From NCBI RefSeq assembly GCF_023159225.1, contig NC_063161.1, positions 69,158,767-69,222,766 of the forward strand: 64,000 nucleotides of DNA. The letters run 5' to 3'. Under the pieces are notes generated by a model, which was given only the letters and a program-made list of their open reading frames with translations, was not told the DNA's origin and made no database searches. Positions 9,827 to 19,476 of the stretch are shown here, in pieces. The translations under genes and the position numbers were made by a program. Source of the DNA: Perognathus longimembris pacificus. Taxonomy: Eukaryota; Chordata; Mammalia; Rodentia; Heteromyidae. Positions within the stretch are counted from its first letter, which is position 1. The number at the start of each line of letters is the position of its first letter.

Positions 9827-10243
9827 ATGTGGGCGCTGCTGGCCGCCGGCGTGGCGTTGGTCGTGGTCACCGGGGCGCAGGACAACCCAGTGCCCGGCAG
9901 CCGCTTCGTGTGCACCGCGCTGCCCCCGGAGACGGCGCGGCCCGGCTGCCCGCTGCCCGCGATGCCCATGCAGGGCGGCGCGATGAGCCCCGAGGAGGAG
10001 CTGCGGGCGGCCGTGCTGCAGCTGCGGGAGACGGTAGTGCAGCAGAAGGAGACGCTGGGCGCCCAGCGCGAGGCCATCCGCGAGCTGACGGGCAAGCTGG
10101 CGCGCTGCGAGGGGCTGGCGGGCGGCCGGGCGCGGGGCTCGGGCAAGGACACCATGGGCGACCTGCCGCGGGACCCCGGCCACGTCGTGGAGCAGCTCGG
10201 CCGCTCGCTGCAGACGCTCAAGGACCGGCTGGAGAGCCTGGAG
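9827..10243 (+). CDS. NPTX2: NPTX2 coding exon 1
   Basis: 139 codons: signal peptide, cysteine-containing N-terminus and the first heptad-rich segment. It ends in phase 0 at ..LESLE before donor GTAGTG. Third positions are almost all G or C, as expected in a CpG island. Confidence 0.95.
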
Positions 10244-12529
10244 GTAGTGCCGCGCCGGGGGAAGGGGGACGGGCTCGATTTCGGGGTGCAAACGGGGAGG
10301 CTCCGTCCTGTTCTGGACCTTGCTTACACCCCTTCCTCGCGCCCTCCTCAGTGCCCCTCTTGGGTGGAACATGTTAAATCTCACCTTTTACTTTCGCGCC
10401 TTTGGATTTGTGGTGAACTTCCCAAAGCCCTGGTCCCCCACCTCGAGTCCTCAGGATAAGAAACCAAGTTGGGCACAAAATATCCAGTGACCCAACGGCC
10501 TCTTTTCATTTTCTGAAAGAAAAAAGAAGTCCCCCTCCCCCCCACCCTACACGATCCGGGACGTGTTCTGTGGCCCGCGCCCCGCACTGCGCGCCGAGCC
10601 CAGAGGCCCACGTCCCCCGGGCATCTGTGGTCCTTTGTCAGTGGGGTCAGGTTTGATTCGTCTAGAAGAGGCTTGAGCAATGTGGAGTTGGGGGCCCCCG
10701 AGCGCAAAGGGGGTCACCGATGACCCCAGATTTCTCATCCAAGCCCATTTCACGTTAACTTGGAGGATGCCTCCCTGAGCTGCACCTCGGTGGGGTGTCT
10801 TGGAGGGGGAGCCATCCCCTGTCCCCAGCTCTCCTCCAATAGATGCGTGCTGTTGGGAACTTTGACGGAGAAGAATCCTCAAGAAATGTCCGTCCCTGTG
10901 GATGGGACCCAGAAATTCCTGTCGAGTTCCCCCTCCCCCCAGATAACTAGATGCAGAGTAGGTTTAAAGGAAAGTACAGCTGGTGGTGATCGCTGCTGAA
11001 TAATTATTAGAGGGTTTCTTTGGGCTTGCTGGGTCTGAGTACAGTATTTTCCAGTTCTGTGCCTCCCGTGGATCATTACGATTATTAACAGTACCAAATG
11101 TGAGTCAGGTAGACCACTGAATTGTAACCCTTTCCAGGGTGAATGGCATGGGGGGTGGGGTGGAGGGGAGAGAAGGCTCTTGTTTTCTGCAATTTATAAC
11201 TTGGAACACTTGGGGTCAGGCGCCAGGGAAGAGTGGGAAAATAATTAGGAGGAAAAGGCTAGGTAACTGTCCTAAAATCGAAGCTTTCTGGGGTTTGGAC
11301 TAGCCCTGTTTTATGCTGTCCTTTTTCCAGTAATTTCTCTGCAAGCAGAGTTACCTTTGTGCCATTCTGCAGCTAGAGGAGACGGTTTTCCTTTCTAGAT
11401 AAAAGCTGTCCACCCTTGAGTACCATTGACTCACACTGTAAAAAAAAAAAAAATCCTCTGTTTCAGTCTTTATCTGACCTAGAATCACATACAGGTTGGT
11501 TAAAATTGAGACTTTTTTAGTAAGAAGAGAAAAGTGGAGCTTTTAAAAAATAGGACAAAAATGAGATTCACAAGTTTCAAATATTGCAGCAGTCATTCTT
11601 CCCTGGCTTTGAAATCCCCCCACTCCCCCAGGCATCAATGAAATGCTCCCCTGTGAGCCTGGGCGATATGATGCTGGGGTTGGAAATTTCTCCCCACTCT
11701 GGTGGGGTCACCGGAGCTCAGGGCTGGGGGGGTCACCGTGTCTGTGCCCCTCACCAGCTCCAGCTCCGTGCCAACGCATCCACCACTGGCCTGCCCAGTG
11801 ACGTGCGTGAGGTGCTTCAACGGCGGCTTGGGGAGCTGGAGCGGCAGCTGCTCCGCAAGGTGGCTGAGCTGGAGGATGAGAAGTCGCTGCTGCACAACGA
11901 GACATCAGCGCACCGCCAGAGGACGGAGAGTGCACTGAACGCGCTTCTGCTCCGGGTGAGCGAGTTGGAGCGAGGTACGTGTGGGTCCTGCCCACCCCTG
12001 CCCTGCCCTGCCCGCCCCATCCCTACCCTGCACATCTGTCTCTCCATGGGGGTGGCATGGATTCCATCACTTGGGGGGGTGTTTATGAAAAGAGATGATG
12101 ACCCACAGTGGCCCTGGTCCCAGAAGTAATCAGCCCTCCCCATCACCCCTGGGAAAGCTGAGGACATAACAGCCTGATGCAAACTGACACGGTGGAGTGA
12201 CTCTGCCTCCTCCTTGGCCTTCTCTGGTCAGTGAGTTTCTCCTCAGGGTGCAGAGAGCTTAGATGCCCCAAATAAGACTGGGCACTGGGGGCACATTCCT
12301 GAAATCCTAGCTATTCAGAAGGCTGAGATCTGAGGACTGCAGTTTGAAGCCAGCCAGGGGAGACAAATCTGAGAGACTCTTTTCTCCAATTAACCAGAAA
12401 AAAAAACAAACAAAAAACCCCACAACAAAACCTGAAGTGGAGCTGTGCTAGAGTGCTAGCCTTGAGTTGAAAAAGCCAGGCAAGAGTGGGAGGCCCCAAG
12501 TTCAAGCTCCAGTACTGGTGCTTGTGTGC

Positions 12530-12606
<77 letters not shown>

Positions 12607-15600
12607 AAATGCCCTTGATACTTGAGATTACAGTACCAGCTTCCGGTCCCCTGGGTGGCCGAGATGGAGGTGAGTACCAGATTCTCATCTAGCATGTGCA
12701 GGCTGACAAGGACCCAGCTTCTGCAGTTGTTAGGATGTGTCTGCTGGCGTGGACAACAAGGCCGTGATGGAGAAGGGGGTGGATGGTCACATCTCCCCTC
12801 ACAGATTCCTTCATCCCTGCCCTCCGCAGAAAAGGGTGAGCAGGGCTGCCTGGGTGGCTCAACTCTGTGTCTGGAACTTTCCTCTCTCAGGAGACTTGTT
12901 AGTTGGCACAGTCTCCCCAGGGGCAGAGCAGTGGCCACAGAGGCCTGTGCCACCTGACATGAGGGAAGGGCAGCGTGGAGCCACAGGTGAGAGTGGACCC
13001 GCCTCCAATCTCCCCACAGTGGACCGTGGGGACCCTCAGAGCTATGGAGCAGGCATGCTGCATTTGCTTACAGTCTTGAAAAGAGTGCCACAGTGCTCTG
13101 CTGGGGCCACTGAGGCACTGAGGGCTGTGTGCCTCCGCTGGGGTGGCAGCCATGTTGCTAGGAGACACACTAAGAAGTCACGTCGACTCAAACTCCCCGT
13201 GCCTGGTGGCTCACAGCCGTAATCCTGGCTACTTGAGAGGTGGTCAGAAGGATCTAGGTCTGAAGCTTTGAAGCAAGGGGGATGTGGGGACAGATTATCT
13301 GTCTCAACAGTTAAACCGTGTGTGGCAGCTCATGCTTGTAAGCCCAGCAACTCTGGAAGTGGAGGTTGAAAAGGATGATGGCCAGTTAGTGAGCCCCCCT
13401 CCCCCCCTCAAAAAAGAACTTGTTGGGCTCAATTGGTAGAATGTCTACCTAACAAATGCCAAGCTCTGAGTTCAATCCCCAGTACCAACAAAGAGAGGGA
13501 GGGTGGGAGGGAGGGAAGGAAGAGAGAACGAGAAAGGAAAGAATGAAGAAGGGAGAGAAGGAGGGAGGGAAGGCAAGAAAGGAGATAGAAAAGGTCGCTG
13601 TGTGTGGTGGTGCATGTCTGTAATCCCCGCTACATGGGAGTCATAGGTAGGAAGATAATAGTCTGAGACAGGAGGCTTGGGCAAGGAAAGAAAAGCAACT
13701 GAAAGAATAATGAAAGAAGGGCTGCTGGTGAAGCTCTGGGTTCAAATGCTAGTACTGAAAAAAAAGGGGGGGCTGGGAATATGGCCTAGTGGCCAAGAGT
13801 GCTTGCCTCGTATACATGAGGCCCTGGGTTCAATTCCCCAGCACCACATATGTGGAAAGCGGCCAGAAGTGGCCCTGTGGCTCAAGTGGTAGAGTGCTAG
13901 CCTTGAGCAAAAAGAAGCCAGGGACAGTGCTCGGGCCCTGGGTCCAAGGCCCAGGACTGGCAAAAAAACAAACAGGTGTGGCAGCTCAGTTTAGTAGTGC
14001 CAGGCAGTGAGCTAAGCATGCAGGAGCGGGTCTGGGTTGTATATCCATGGTTGTGGGCCATGCCTTCAGCTGCTCTGGCCTGGGGGTGGGGGGCACCCCC
14101 TGCCCTCTGACCCTAGCATGGGAACCCCTGGAACCCTTCCTGGGCTACACCTGCTCTGTGCCAGCTGAGCTGTGGGGACAGTCGCCATTTGCTTGCTGCC
14201 TAGGGCTTTTCTGTGTGGAGAGGGATGTCAAGTGCCCAGTACACACACACATACACACACACACACATTCACACATTCACACTCCAGTGGGAAATCCACC
14301 GTGTTCTAAGAAGCATCTCGCTGAGCCCAGAGATCAACCACTAGCCATGCAGCAAGTGTGGGTGGAGGGGCTTGGGGGTTCTCAGCCTGGCCAGGGGCTG
14401 GGTTAGAGGGCTGCTGAAATCTGAACAGACTAGACTTCCTCTTACCTCCTCCTTCCTCTTCCTCTCCTCTCTCCTCTTTCCCTCCCTTCTCCTTCTTTCC
14501 TCCTCTTTCCCCCCCCTCTCTGGCCCCACACCCCTTCCTTAGTCTCCTCTGCCACCCACAGTTTCTGATTTATTGGTCAGGCCTTTTAATTCCTTAATTG
14601 GTTTTAACTAAGTTTCCTCTGAACCTCCAAGCTGTTTTATTTAAATAAAAGATTCTGGCTTTCAGGGTGTGGCCTGCATCCCAGCCCCTTCCGTCCTAGC
14701 CCTAATTAAGCCTATTTGTTGTCACCAAGCTAACAATATTATTGACACTGAGCCTTATTAAATTGGCAAGCCTGCCCACCTGCAGGTGTGGAGCCATCTC
14801 TCTTTATTAGGTAATGATGTCTTCATTAAGAACAGGGCCATTTGCTACTTGGAGGCCGAGCCTTAGGGCCCACAGGCAGGGGCAATGAGGGTCTCTGTCC
14901 TGTTCTGCTGCCCATTACCTGTGTGACCTTGAGCAAGTCACCTCACTTATGCCGAGGCACCTCATTTGTGCCATCTGTGAGACTGGGGAGTGGTTTCTCA
15001 CTCTTCCTTTTCTTCTCCTTTCTTTTTTTTTTTTCCAGTCCTGGGCCTTGAACTCAGTCCCTGGCTTTTTTTTGCTCAAGGCTAGCACCCTGTCAACTTG
15101 AGACACAGCACCACTTCTGGCCTTTTCTGTGTATGTGGTGCTGAGGAATCGAACCTAAGGCTTCATGTATATGAGGCAAGCACTCTTGCCACTAGGCCAT
15201 ATTCCCAGCCTCCTTCTCCTTTCTTTTCCCTTTTATTTCCCTTCCCTTTCTTTCCCCTCCCTCCTCTTTCCCTCTCTCCCTCCTTCCCTCCTTCCCTTCT
15301 TCCCTCCCTGCCTACGTCCCTCCTTCCTCCCCTCCCTCCCTCCCTCCCTCCCTCCCTCCCTCCCTCCCTCCCTCCCTCCCTCCCTCCTTCCTTCTCTTTT
15401 TCCTTCCTTCCCTCTCTCCCTCCCTCAAGTTTGAGCTCTGAGCCTTGCTTTTGCCGGGCAGGTGCTTTACCACTTGAACCACATCCCCACTGTTTTGACT
15501 TTTAGTTTTCTGTTCAAATAGGGTCTTGAGCTTTGTCCTCATTCATCTCTGACCTTGATCCTTCTATCTCGACTTCCTGAGTAGCTGGGTTTACTTGTGG

Positions 15601-17615
15601 GTACCATTGCACCCAGCATATTTTTTTGCTAGTCCTGGGACTTGAACTTAGGGCCTGAGCACTGTTCCTGGCTTCTTTTTGCTCAAGGCTAGCACTCTGC
15701 CACTTGAGCCACAGCGCCACTTCTGGCCTTTTCAATATATGTGGTGCTGAGGAATCGAATCCAGGGCTTCAAGTATATGAAGCAAGCACTCTTGCCACTA
15801 GGCCATGTTCCCAGCCCTGCACCCAGCTTTTTTTTGAGATGGTGTCTTTTCTCTGGCCTCACACTGAGATCCTCCTGTCCCCACCTCCCAAGTAGCTGGG
15901 ATTACAGCTGTGAAACACCCTGCCCAGCCTAATGGCTGGATGGGTCGGGGAGGGGGGGTGCTCTCCAGGTCTCTCAAGCCCATGAGGAGGAGGGGGCAGG
16001 TGAGGGTAAAGGCTCCAGCCACTTTAACTCTAGGTTATTTTTCAGATAAGAGTCTTGAATTTTTTGCCTGGGAGCCTCAGGCCACAATCAACCTACTTTT
16101 GGTCATAGGGTACCACCCTGCCCAGCTTGATTATTGAGATGAAGGTTTCCATAACTTGTTGCTTGGGCTGGCCTTGAACGTCAATCCTCCTATCTCAGCC
16201 TCCTGAGTAGCTGGGATCACAGGCATGCACCACCTTACCTGGCCTTTTTCTGGATTGAGGGAGGCTTTTTTGTCTATCTTACACAACGGAGCCAGTGCCT
16301 CACCACAGATTACTTCTTTTCTCTCTCACCACCCACCTACTTGCTGGTACCTGGGGTTTTCATCTCCATTCTTTACCTTGTTCTCCACACACACTCCCAA
16401 CTCCTTTCCCAGCAGGAATCCCCGCCAACCCTGCCCTCCTTTACCTGATGCCATCCAATAGAAGGGAAGATTCTGGAAGGCAGGGCTGTCTCTTGGACTG
16501 CTGGATTTAGCACTTGCAACAGTGGCTGGATGTAATGGGTGCGCCATCCCTCGAGGGGTCTTGGTGAGCCTCTGCCAGCCAGGTTGGAAGATTGGCCGGA
16601 CACACCAGAACCCCGCCCCCCCTCTGTTTTCCCCAGGCAACAGTGCGTTCAAATCCCCAGATGCGTTCAAGGTGTCCCTCCCACTCCGCACCAACTACCT
16701 GTATGGGAAGATCAAGAAGACGCTGCCCGAGCTGTACGCCTTCACCATCTGCCTATGGCTGCGGTCCAGCGCCTCACCAGGCATTGGCACCCCATTCTCC
16801 TATGCCGTGCCTGGGCAGGCCAATGAGATCGTGCTGATTGAGTGGGGCAACAACCCCATTGAACTGCTCATCAACGACAAGGTGAGGCCCCATGTGGAAG
16901 TCCTGGCTGCCCAAGGGCAGCACCTCGCTGGCCTGGACTATGGAGCAGGCACCCTGTTCATGCAGAGCTGTCGTCTGCATGGCAGGGACAGCAGTGCCTG
17001 GAGCCTGGCCCACCCTGGGCAAGGGGGTGGGAGGGGGTCTGCTGCAGGGAAACAGCAGAGGGTCCAGGCCCCAGGGCAGTAAGTGAGGCAGGAGACAGGG
17101 GTCTCTGCCCCTGTACAGGTGAGTGCTCAAGGATGTGAGCAAGCACATGTGTGTGCATGTTTGTGTAAGACTTCTGGGCCCATTTTCCTGAAGATTCAAG
17201 TGTGTTGAGATGTAATTTATACACAATGAAATTTACTTCATTTTTTTTTTTGCCAGTCCTGGGGCTTGAACTCAGGGCCTGAGTACTGTCCCTGGCTTCT
17301 TTTTGCTCAAGGACAACACTCTACCACTTGAGCCATAGCACCACTTCTGGCTTTTTCTATATATGTGGTGCTGAGAAATCGAACCCAGGGCTTCATGTAT
17401 ATGAGGCAAGCACTTTACCATTAGGCCACATTCCCAGCCCCTACTTTATTTATTTTTGAGATAGGATCTTGACTATGTAGCCTGGGCTGGTCTTAAACTC
17501 ATAATACTCCTCCCAATTGCTGAGATTACAGACTCAGCGTGAAATTTAATGTATGTTTTAGCCAGTTTTCCCAATGCATGTAGCTGTGTAACCACCACCA
17601 GAATAAAAATGTAGG

Positions 17616-17652
<37 letters not shown>

Positions 17653-19476
17653 GCCCCTCAGCATTTGAAGTCAACTCCTGCCCTGTTGTGGCAAATGTTA
17701 CTCTTTTCCCTGAACTTTTAATCTCAGTTGTTCCAGAGCAGATCACTCTTTTTGATGGGTGTTCAGGAGTGTAGTCTCCAAAGTTCAGCTCTGACACGCT
17801 CCAGCAGTCCCCACTTCAGAACTGTCCTTCTAGCTGGGTGTGGGGGGTCACACCCTGCCATCGCAGCACTAGGGTGGCTGAGAAGGAGGACCAACAGTTT
17901 GAAGACAACCTGTGCTGTACAGTGAGACCCTATTTTAAAAAAATGAAGGAAAGAAGGAAGAAAGGAAAGGAAAGGAAGGAAGGGAGAGGGAAGGCCAAAC
18001 CAAACTTCCCTTCTAAAGTCACTGGGCGCAGCCAACCCCAGGTTGGCACTGGCCACTGACTGCCGCCGGGGCCTCCTTTAGAGTGAGCAGAGAGCCCGCC
18101 AACTGCCCCCGTCTGCTCCAGGTGAAGCCTCGTTTTCCTCTGCACTTGGCCTCTGGTGAGCACCTAATTCCTGGGAGGGAGGCTGCGGGCTGCATGCGGC
18201 TGCATAAGTGTGTGCGCACGCGCACTTGTCCTCACGCATGCGCACACGCACAGCAGGCCGCCCCACATGCTGACCTTCCCCCCAGGTTTGGGGGCACGTG
18301 GTCTGCGGTATGGCTAACTTGGTTCTAAAGGAAGTCAGCCCAGACTCCATTCCGGCCTGGTGAACCCGGGGCCCCAGGTGCAGCCAGGAGCACTGGCCCT
18401 GGGCTCCGGGGGGGTCGCAAGGCCGGGGCCCCTCCTCACCGCCCGCCCTGCCCCCAGGTCGCGCAGCTGCCCCTGTTCGTTAGCGATGGCAAGTGGCACC
18501 ACATCTGCGTGACCTGGACGACGCGGGACGGCCTGTGGGAGGCCTTCCAGGACGGGGAGAGGCTGGGCACCGGCGAGAACCTGGCACCCTGGCACCCCAT
18601 CAAGCCGGGAGGCGTGCTCATCCTCGGGCAGGAGCAGGTGGGTGGCCGCGCGCCCTGCCCCAGGCCTGCCCCTGCGCTCCCGGGTCTGTGTGCTGGGCTT
18701 GAGAACATTCTGACACAGGAGGGCATCGCATCGGCCAAGGGCCCTGCCTTCTGGGTGTTGGCCGGGCCTAGTGCAGGGATGCTGGAATCTTATAGAAGCT
18801 GCTTGCTCAGGGTCTGGGCCCTGGTACCCAGGCAAGGGCAAGGTAGGAAAGTTCTGGGCTGCTCAGCCGGTGGGGAGAGGGAGAAGCGAGAAGATGGAAG
18901 CTTGGGGAGGTGGGCTGGCTGGTGGGCAGGTGGGCCCCAAAGTTCCTGTGTGTCTGAGTTTCTGAAGATGGAAAGGTGGACATGGGGAGGGGGTGGGAGG
19001 AGGAGGCATTTGGAGCTGCCCATTATTTCTGATAAGAGGCATCTGGAGTCAGAAGAGCAAGGTGTAGTCCTAGCGTTGGGCATGTCTCTCCAGCCTCAGT
19101 TTCCCCTATAGGAGATGCGTGATTGGGCAGATATGTCTGAGAAGCCAGGGCAGCGTCAGGCCTGGCCTCCGCGCCCCGCGCCTCCCTGAAGAATTAGGTG
19201 CTGATGGCGAGCCCGCCCTGAGGAGAATGTCCTGTTTCCATTTCCCAGGACACTGTGGGGGGCAGGTTTGACGCCACACAAGCATTTGTGGGGGAGCTCA
19301 GCCAGTTCAACATTTGGGACCGCGTCCTGCGTGCACAAGAAATCATCAACATTGCCAACTGCTCCACCAACATGCCGGGCAACGTGATCCCCTGGGTGGA
19401 TAACAACGTCCACGTGTTTGGGGGTGCATCCAAGTGGCCTGTGGAGACGTGTGAGGAGCGGCTCCTGGACTTGTAG
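9827..19476 (+). CDS. NPTX2: Neuronal pentraxin 2 (Narp), five-exon coding sequence
   Basis: Joined exons 9827-10243, 11758-11974, 16637-16881, 18458-18637 and 19249-19476 give 428 codons and a TAG stop. NPTX2 is a secreted synaptic protein that forms multimers with NPTX1 and NPTXR, binds AMPA-receptor N-terminal domains and clusters GluA4-type receptors at excitatory synapses on interneurons. Visible parts: signal peptide about residues 1-16; cysteines 29, 41 and 94, probably for inter-chain disulfides; coiled coil about 56-210; pentraxin domain about 219-428. Cys250/Cys310 match the fold's disulfide, and the pentraxin signature H-x-C-x-T-W-x-T is at 308-315. E352-Q353-D354 and Q364 match calcium ligands of C-reactive protein. 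Sequons lie at N145, N186 and N390. The human protein is 431 residues; three are missing here around residue 105. The ATG is chosen because the signal peptide follows at once and no earlier in-frame ATG lies in the 5' UTR. Confidence 0.97.
10244..11757 (+). other. NPTX2: NPTX2 intron 1, no repeats recognised
   Basis: About 1.5 kb with no SINE, unusual for this window. GC-rich at the 5' end and AT-richer after 10980, with an A-run at 11440-11454. The absence of repeats may reflect selection on regulatory sequence, but this is inference. Confidence 0.6.
11758..11974 (+). CDS. NPTX2: NPTX2 coding exon 2
   Basis: Encodes the second coiled-coil segment (LQLRAN..SELERG), phase 0 in and phase 1 out, donor GTACGT. 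The start follows 'cccctcaccag'. A second in-frame AG six bases later (ctccag) would drop two residues. The first is preferred because remembered mouse Nptx2 also reads LQLR here. Confidence 0.9.
12277..12531 (+). repeat. Type B SINE in NPTX2 intron 2
   Basis: Both halves are seen with an expanded 'aaacaaacaaaaaacccc' linker. The tail has become the long CA array that follows. Confidence 0.8.
12532..12606. repeat. (CA)n(GA)n compound microsatellite
   Basis: About 29 CA units then 8 GA units, grown at the SINE tail. Likely length-polymorphic. Confidence 0.95.
12607..13190 (+). other. NPTX2: Intron 2 unique sequence
   Basis: A 161-codon open frame crosses it but shows no domain and no splice logic, so it is treated as intron. 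Confidence 0.5.
13192..13482 (+). repeat. Old composite SINE: two 7SL-like modules plus ID-like module
   Basis: The modules begin at 'gcctggtggctcacagccgtaatcc' and 'gtggcagctcatgcttgtaagcc' and end in an ID-like 'gagttcaatccccagtacca'. Confidence 0.7.
13490..13590. repeat. Purine-rich (GGGA/GAAA) low-complexity tract
   Basis: An all-purine strand of about 100 bases follows the SINE tail, with triplex (H-DNA) potential. Confidence 0.85.
13592..13765 (+). repeat. 7SL-like SINE with degraded ID-like end
   Basis: It starts 'gctgtgtgtggtggtgcatgtctgtaatcc' and ends 'gggttcaaatgctagtactgaaaaaa'. The centre is eroded. Confidence 0.6.
13771..13973 (+). repeat. Type A SINE in intron 2
   Basis: Near-consensus copy with left monomer box 'ggttcaattcccc', right monomer 'gggtccaaggcccaggactggc' and a short A/C tail. 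It lies directly behind the preceding SINE's A-tail, a common insertion target. Confidence 0.9.
14244..14284. repeat. (CA)n microsatellite, interrupted
   Basis: Short CA runs broken by AT and TT steps. Confidence 0.85.
14435..14522. repeat. Pyrimidine-rich low-complexity tract
   Basis: CTCC/CTTCC repeats on the + strand, in intron 2 just before an AT-rich unique block. Confidence 0.8.
14560..14840 (+). promoter_or_regulatory. NPTX2: Candidate intronic enhancer, homeodomain-motif rich
   Basis: This repeat-free AT-rich block in intron 2 contrasts sharply with its GC-rich flanks. It carries ccttaattgg, ttttaacta, cctaattaagcc, attattgac, ccttattaaattg and ttcattaag within 280 bases. Such clusters are typical of conserved neural enhancers, but conservation is not shown here. 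Confidence 0.45.
14888..14992 (+). repeat. MIR SINE fragment
   Basis: 'cctgtgtgaccttgagcaagtcacct..cctcatttgtgccatctgtgagactgggga' matches the MIR core. Confidence 0.75.
15018..15211 (-). repeat. Type A SINE in intron 2
   Basis: A T-run tail, a small internal deletion after 'aactca' relative to other copies, and an intact ID-like end 'cactaggccatattcccagcc'. Confidence 0.85.
15205..15425. repeat. (CCTT/CTCC)n polypyrimidine tract
   Basis: More than 200 bases of pyrimidine on the + strand, including about 20 pure CTCC units near 15330-15390. Strong triplex and length-variation candidate within intron 2. Confidence 0.9.
15428..15619 (-). repeat. Older composite SINE, interrupted
   Basis: 'ggtgctttaccacttgaaccac' and 'gacttcctgagtagctggg' are the tRNA- and 7SL-like parts. 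It stops at tgcacccagc, which is duplicated at 15818. Confidence 0.7.
15620..15817 (-). repeat. Type A SINE nested in older SINE
   Basis: Inserted with the clear target duplication tgcacccagc (15610-15619 and 15818-15827). Confidence 0.9.
15818..15935 (-). repeat. Older 7SL-like SINE after the nested insertion
   Basis: It continues with 'gagatggtgtcttttctctggcc' and ends 'gctgggattacagctgtgaaac'. Confidence 0.65.
16028..16245 (-). repeat. Two adjacent 7SL-like modules
   Basis: An eroded first module (16028-16130) precedes a clearer one ending 'gctgggatcacaggcatgcacc'. Confidence 0.6.
16637..16881 (+). CDS. NPTX2: NPTX2 coding exon 3
   Basis: Residues 212-293: start of the pentraxin domain, with Cys250 and the QANEIVLIEW strand. 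It enters in phase 1 and leaves in phase 0, after acceptor 'tgttttccccag' and before donor GTGAGG. QANE replaces the QDNE of C-reactive protein, as I remember for NPTX2 orthologues. Confidence 0.95.
17241..17441 (-). repeat. Type A SINE in intron 3
   Basis: T-run then near-consensus body. A degraded B1-like monomer follows immediately. Confidence 0.85.
17442..17547 (-). repeat. B1-like (7SL-derived) monomer
   Basis: 'gagataggatcttgactatgtagcctgggctgg' is a close match to the B1 3' half, ending 'tgctgagattacagactcagc'. Confidence 0.75.
17621..17653. repeat. (CA)n microsatellite
   Basis: About 16 CA units in NPTX2 intron 3. Confidence 0.95.
17829..17940 (+). repeat. B1-like monomer
   Basis: It starts 'gctgggtgtggggggtcacacc' and runs to 'acagtgagaccctattttaaaa'. 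Confidence 0.75.
17936..17995. repeat. (GGAA)n purine tract
   Basis: GGAA/AAGG units at the B1-like tail. Confidence 0.85.
18458..18637 (+). CDS. NPTX2: NPTX2 coding exon 4
   Basis: 60 codons in phase 0 at both ends (VAQLPLFVSDG..LILGQEQ). It holds the pentraxin signature with His308 and Cys310. The junction falls between Gln353 and Asp354 of the calcium-ligand triplet. Donor GTGGGT. Confidence 0.95.
19249..19476 (+). CDS. NPTX2: NPTX2 coding exon 5
   Basis: 75 codons plus TAG: DTVGGRFDATQAF to ..CEERLLDL, the last part of the pentraxin domain. Residue 408 is His in the stretch DNNVHVFGG, where I remember Asp in human and mouse. Confidence 0.95.
   Translation, partial: DTVGGRFDATQAFVGELSQFNIWDRVLRAQEIINIANCSTNMPGNVIPWVDNNVHVFGGASKWPVETCEERLLDL

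Larger units (their letters stand above)
9225..10300. promoter_or_regulatory. NPTX2: CpG island over NPTX2 promoter and exon 1
   Basis: CpG dinucleotides are frequent from about 9225 to 10300, unlike the CpG-poor flanks, and the stretch is strongly GC-rich. It covers the proximal promoter, 5' UTR, exon 1 and the first bases of intron 1. Methylation of the human NPTX2 island is well known in cancer studies. Confidence 0.85.

Noticed and set aside
9282..9986. 234-codon + strand frame overlapping the NPTX2 promoter
   Set aside because: GC-island artefact. It overlaps NPTX2 exon 1 in another frame and has no domain.
8822..10384. 520-codon open frame on the minus strand across the NPTX2 CpG island
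   Set aside because: It lies antisense to exon 1 in GC-rich DNA where stop codons are rare. It shows no domain and is rich in Arg/Ala/Pro as expected from composition.
13771..13973. Apparent tRNA genes in SINE left monomers
   Set aside because: A- and B-boxes are present but cloverleaf stems do not pair, and the sequence recurs many times as a SINE.
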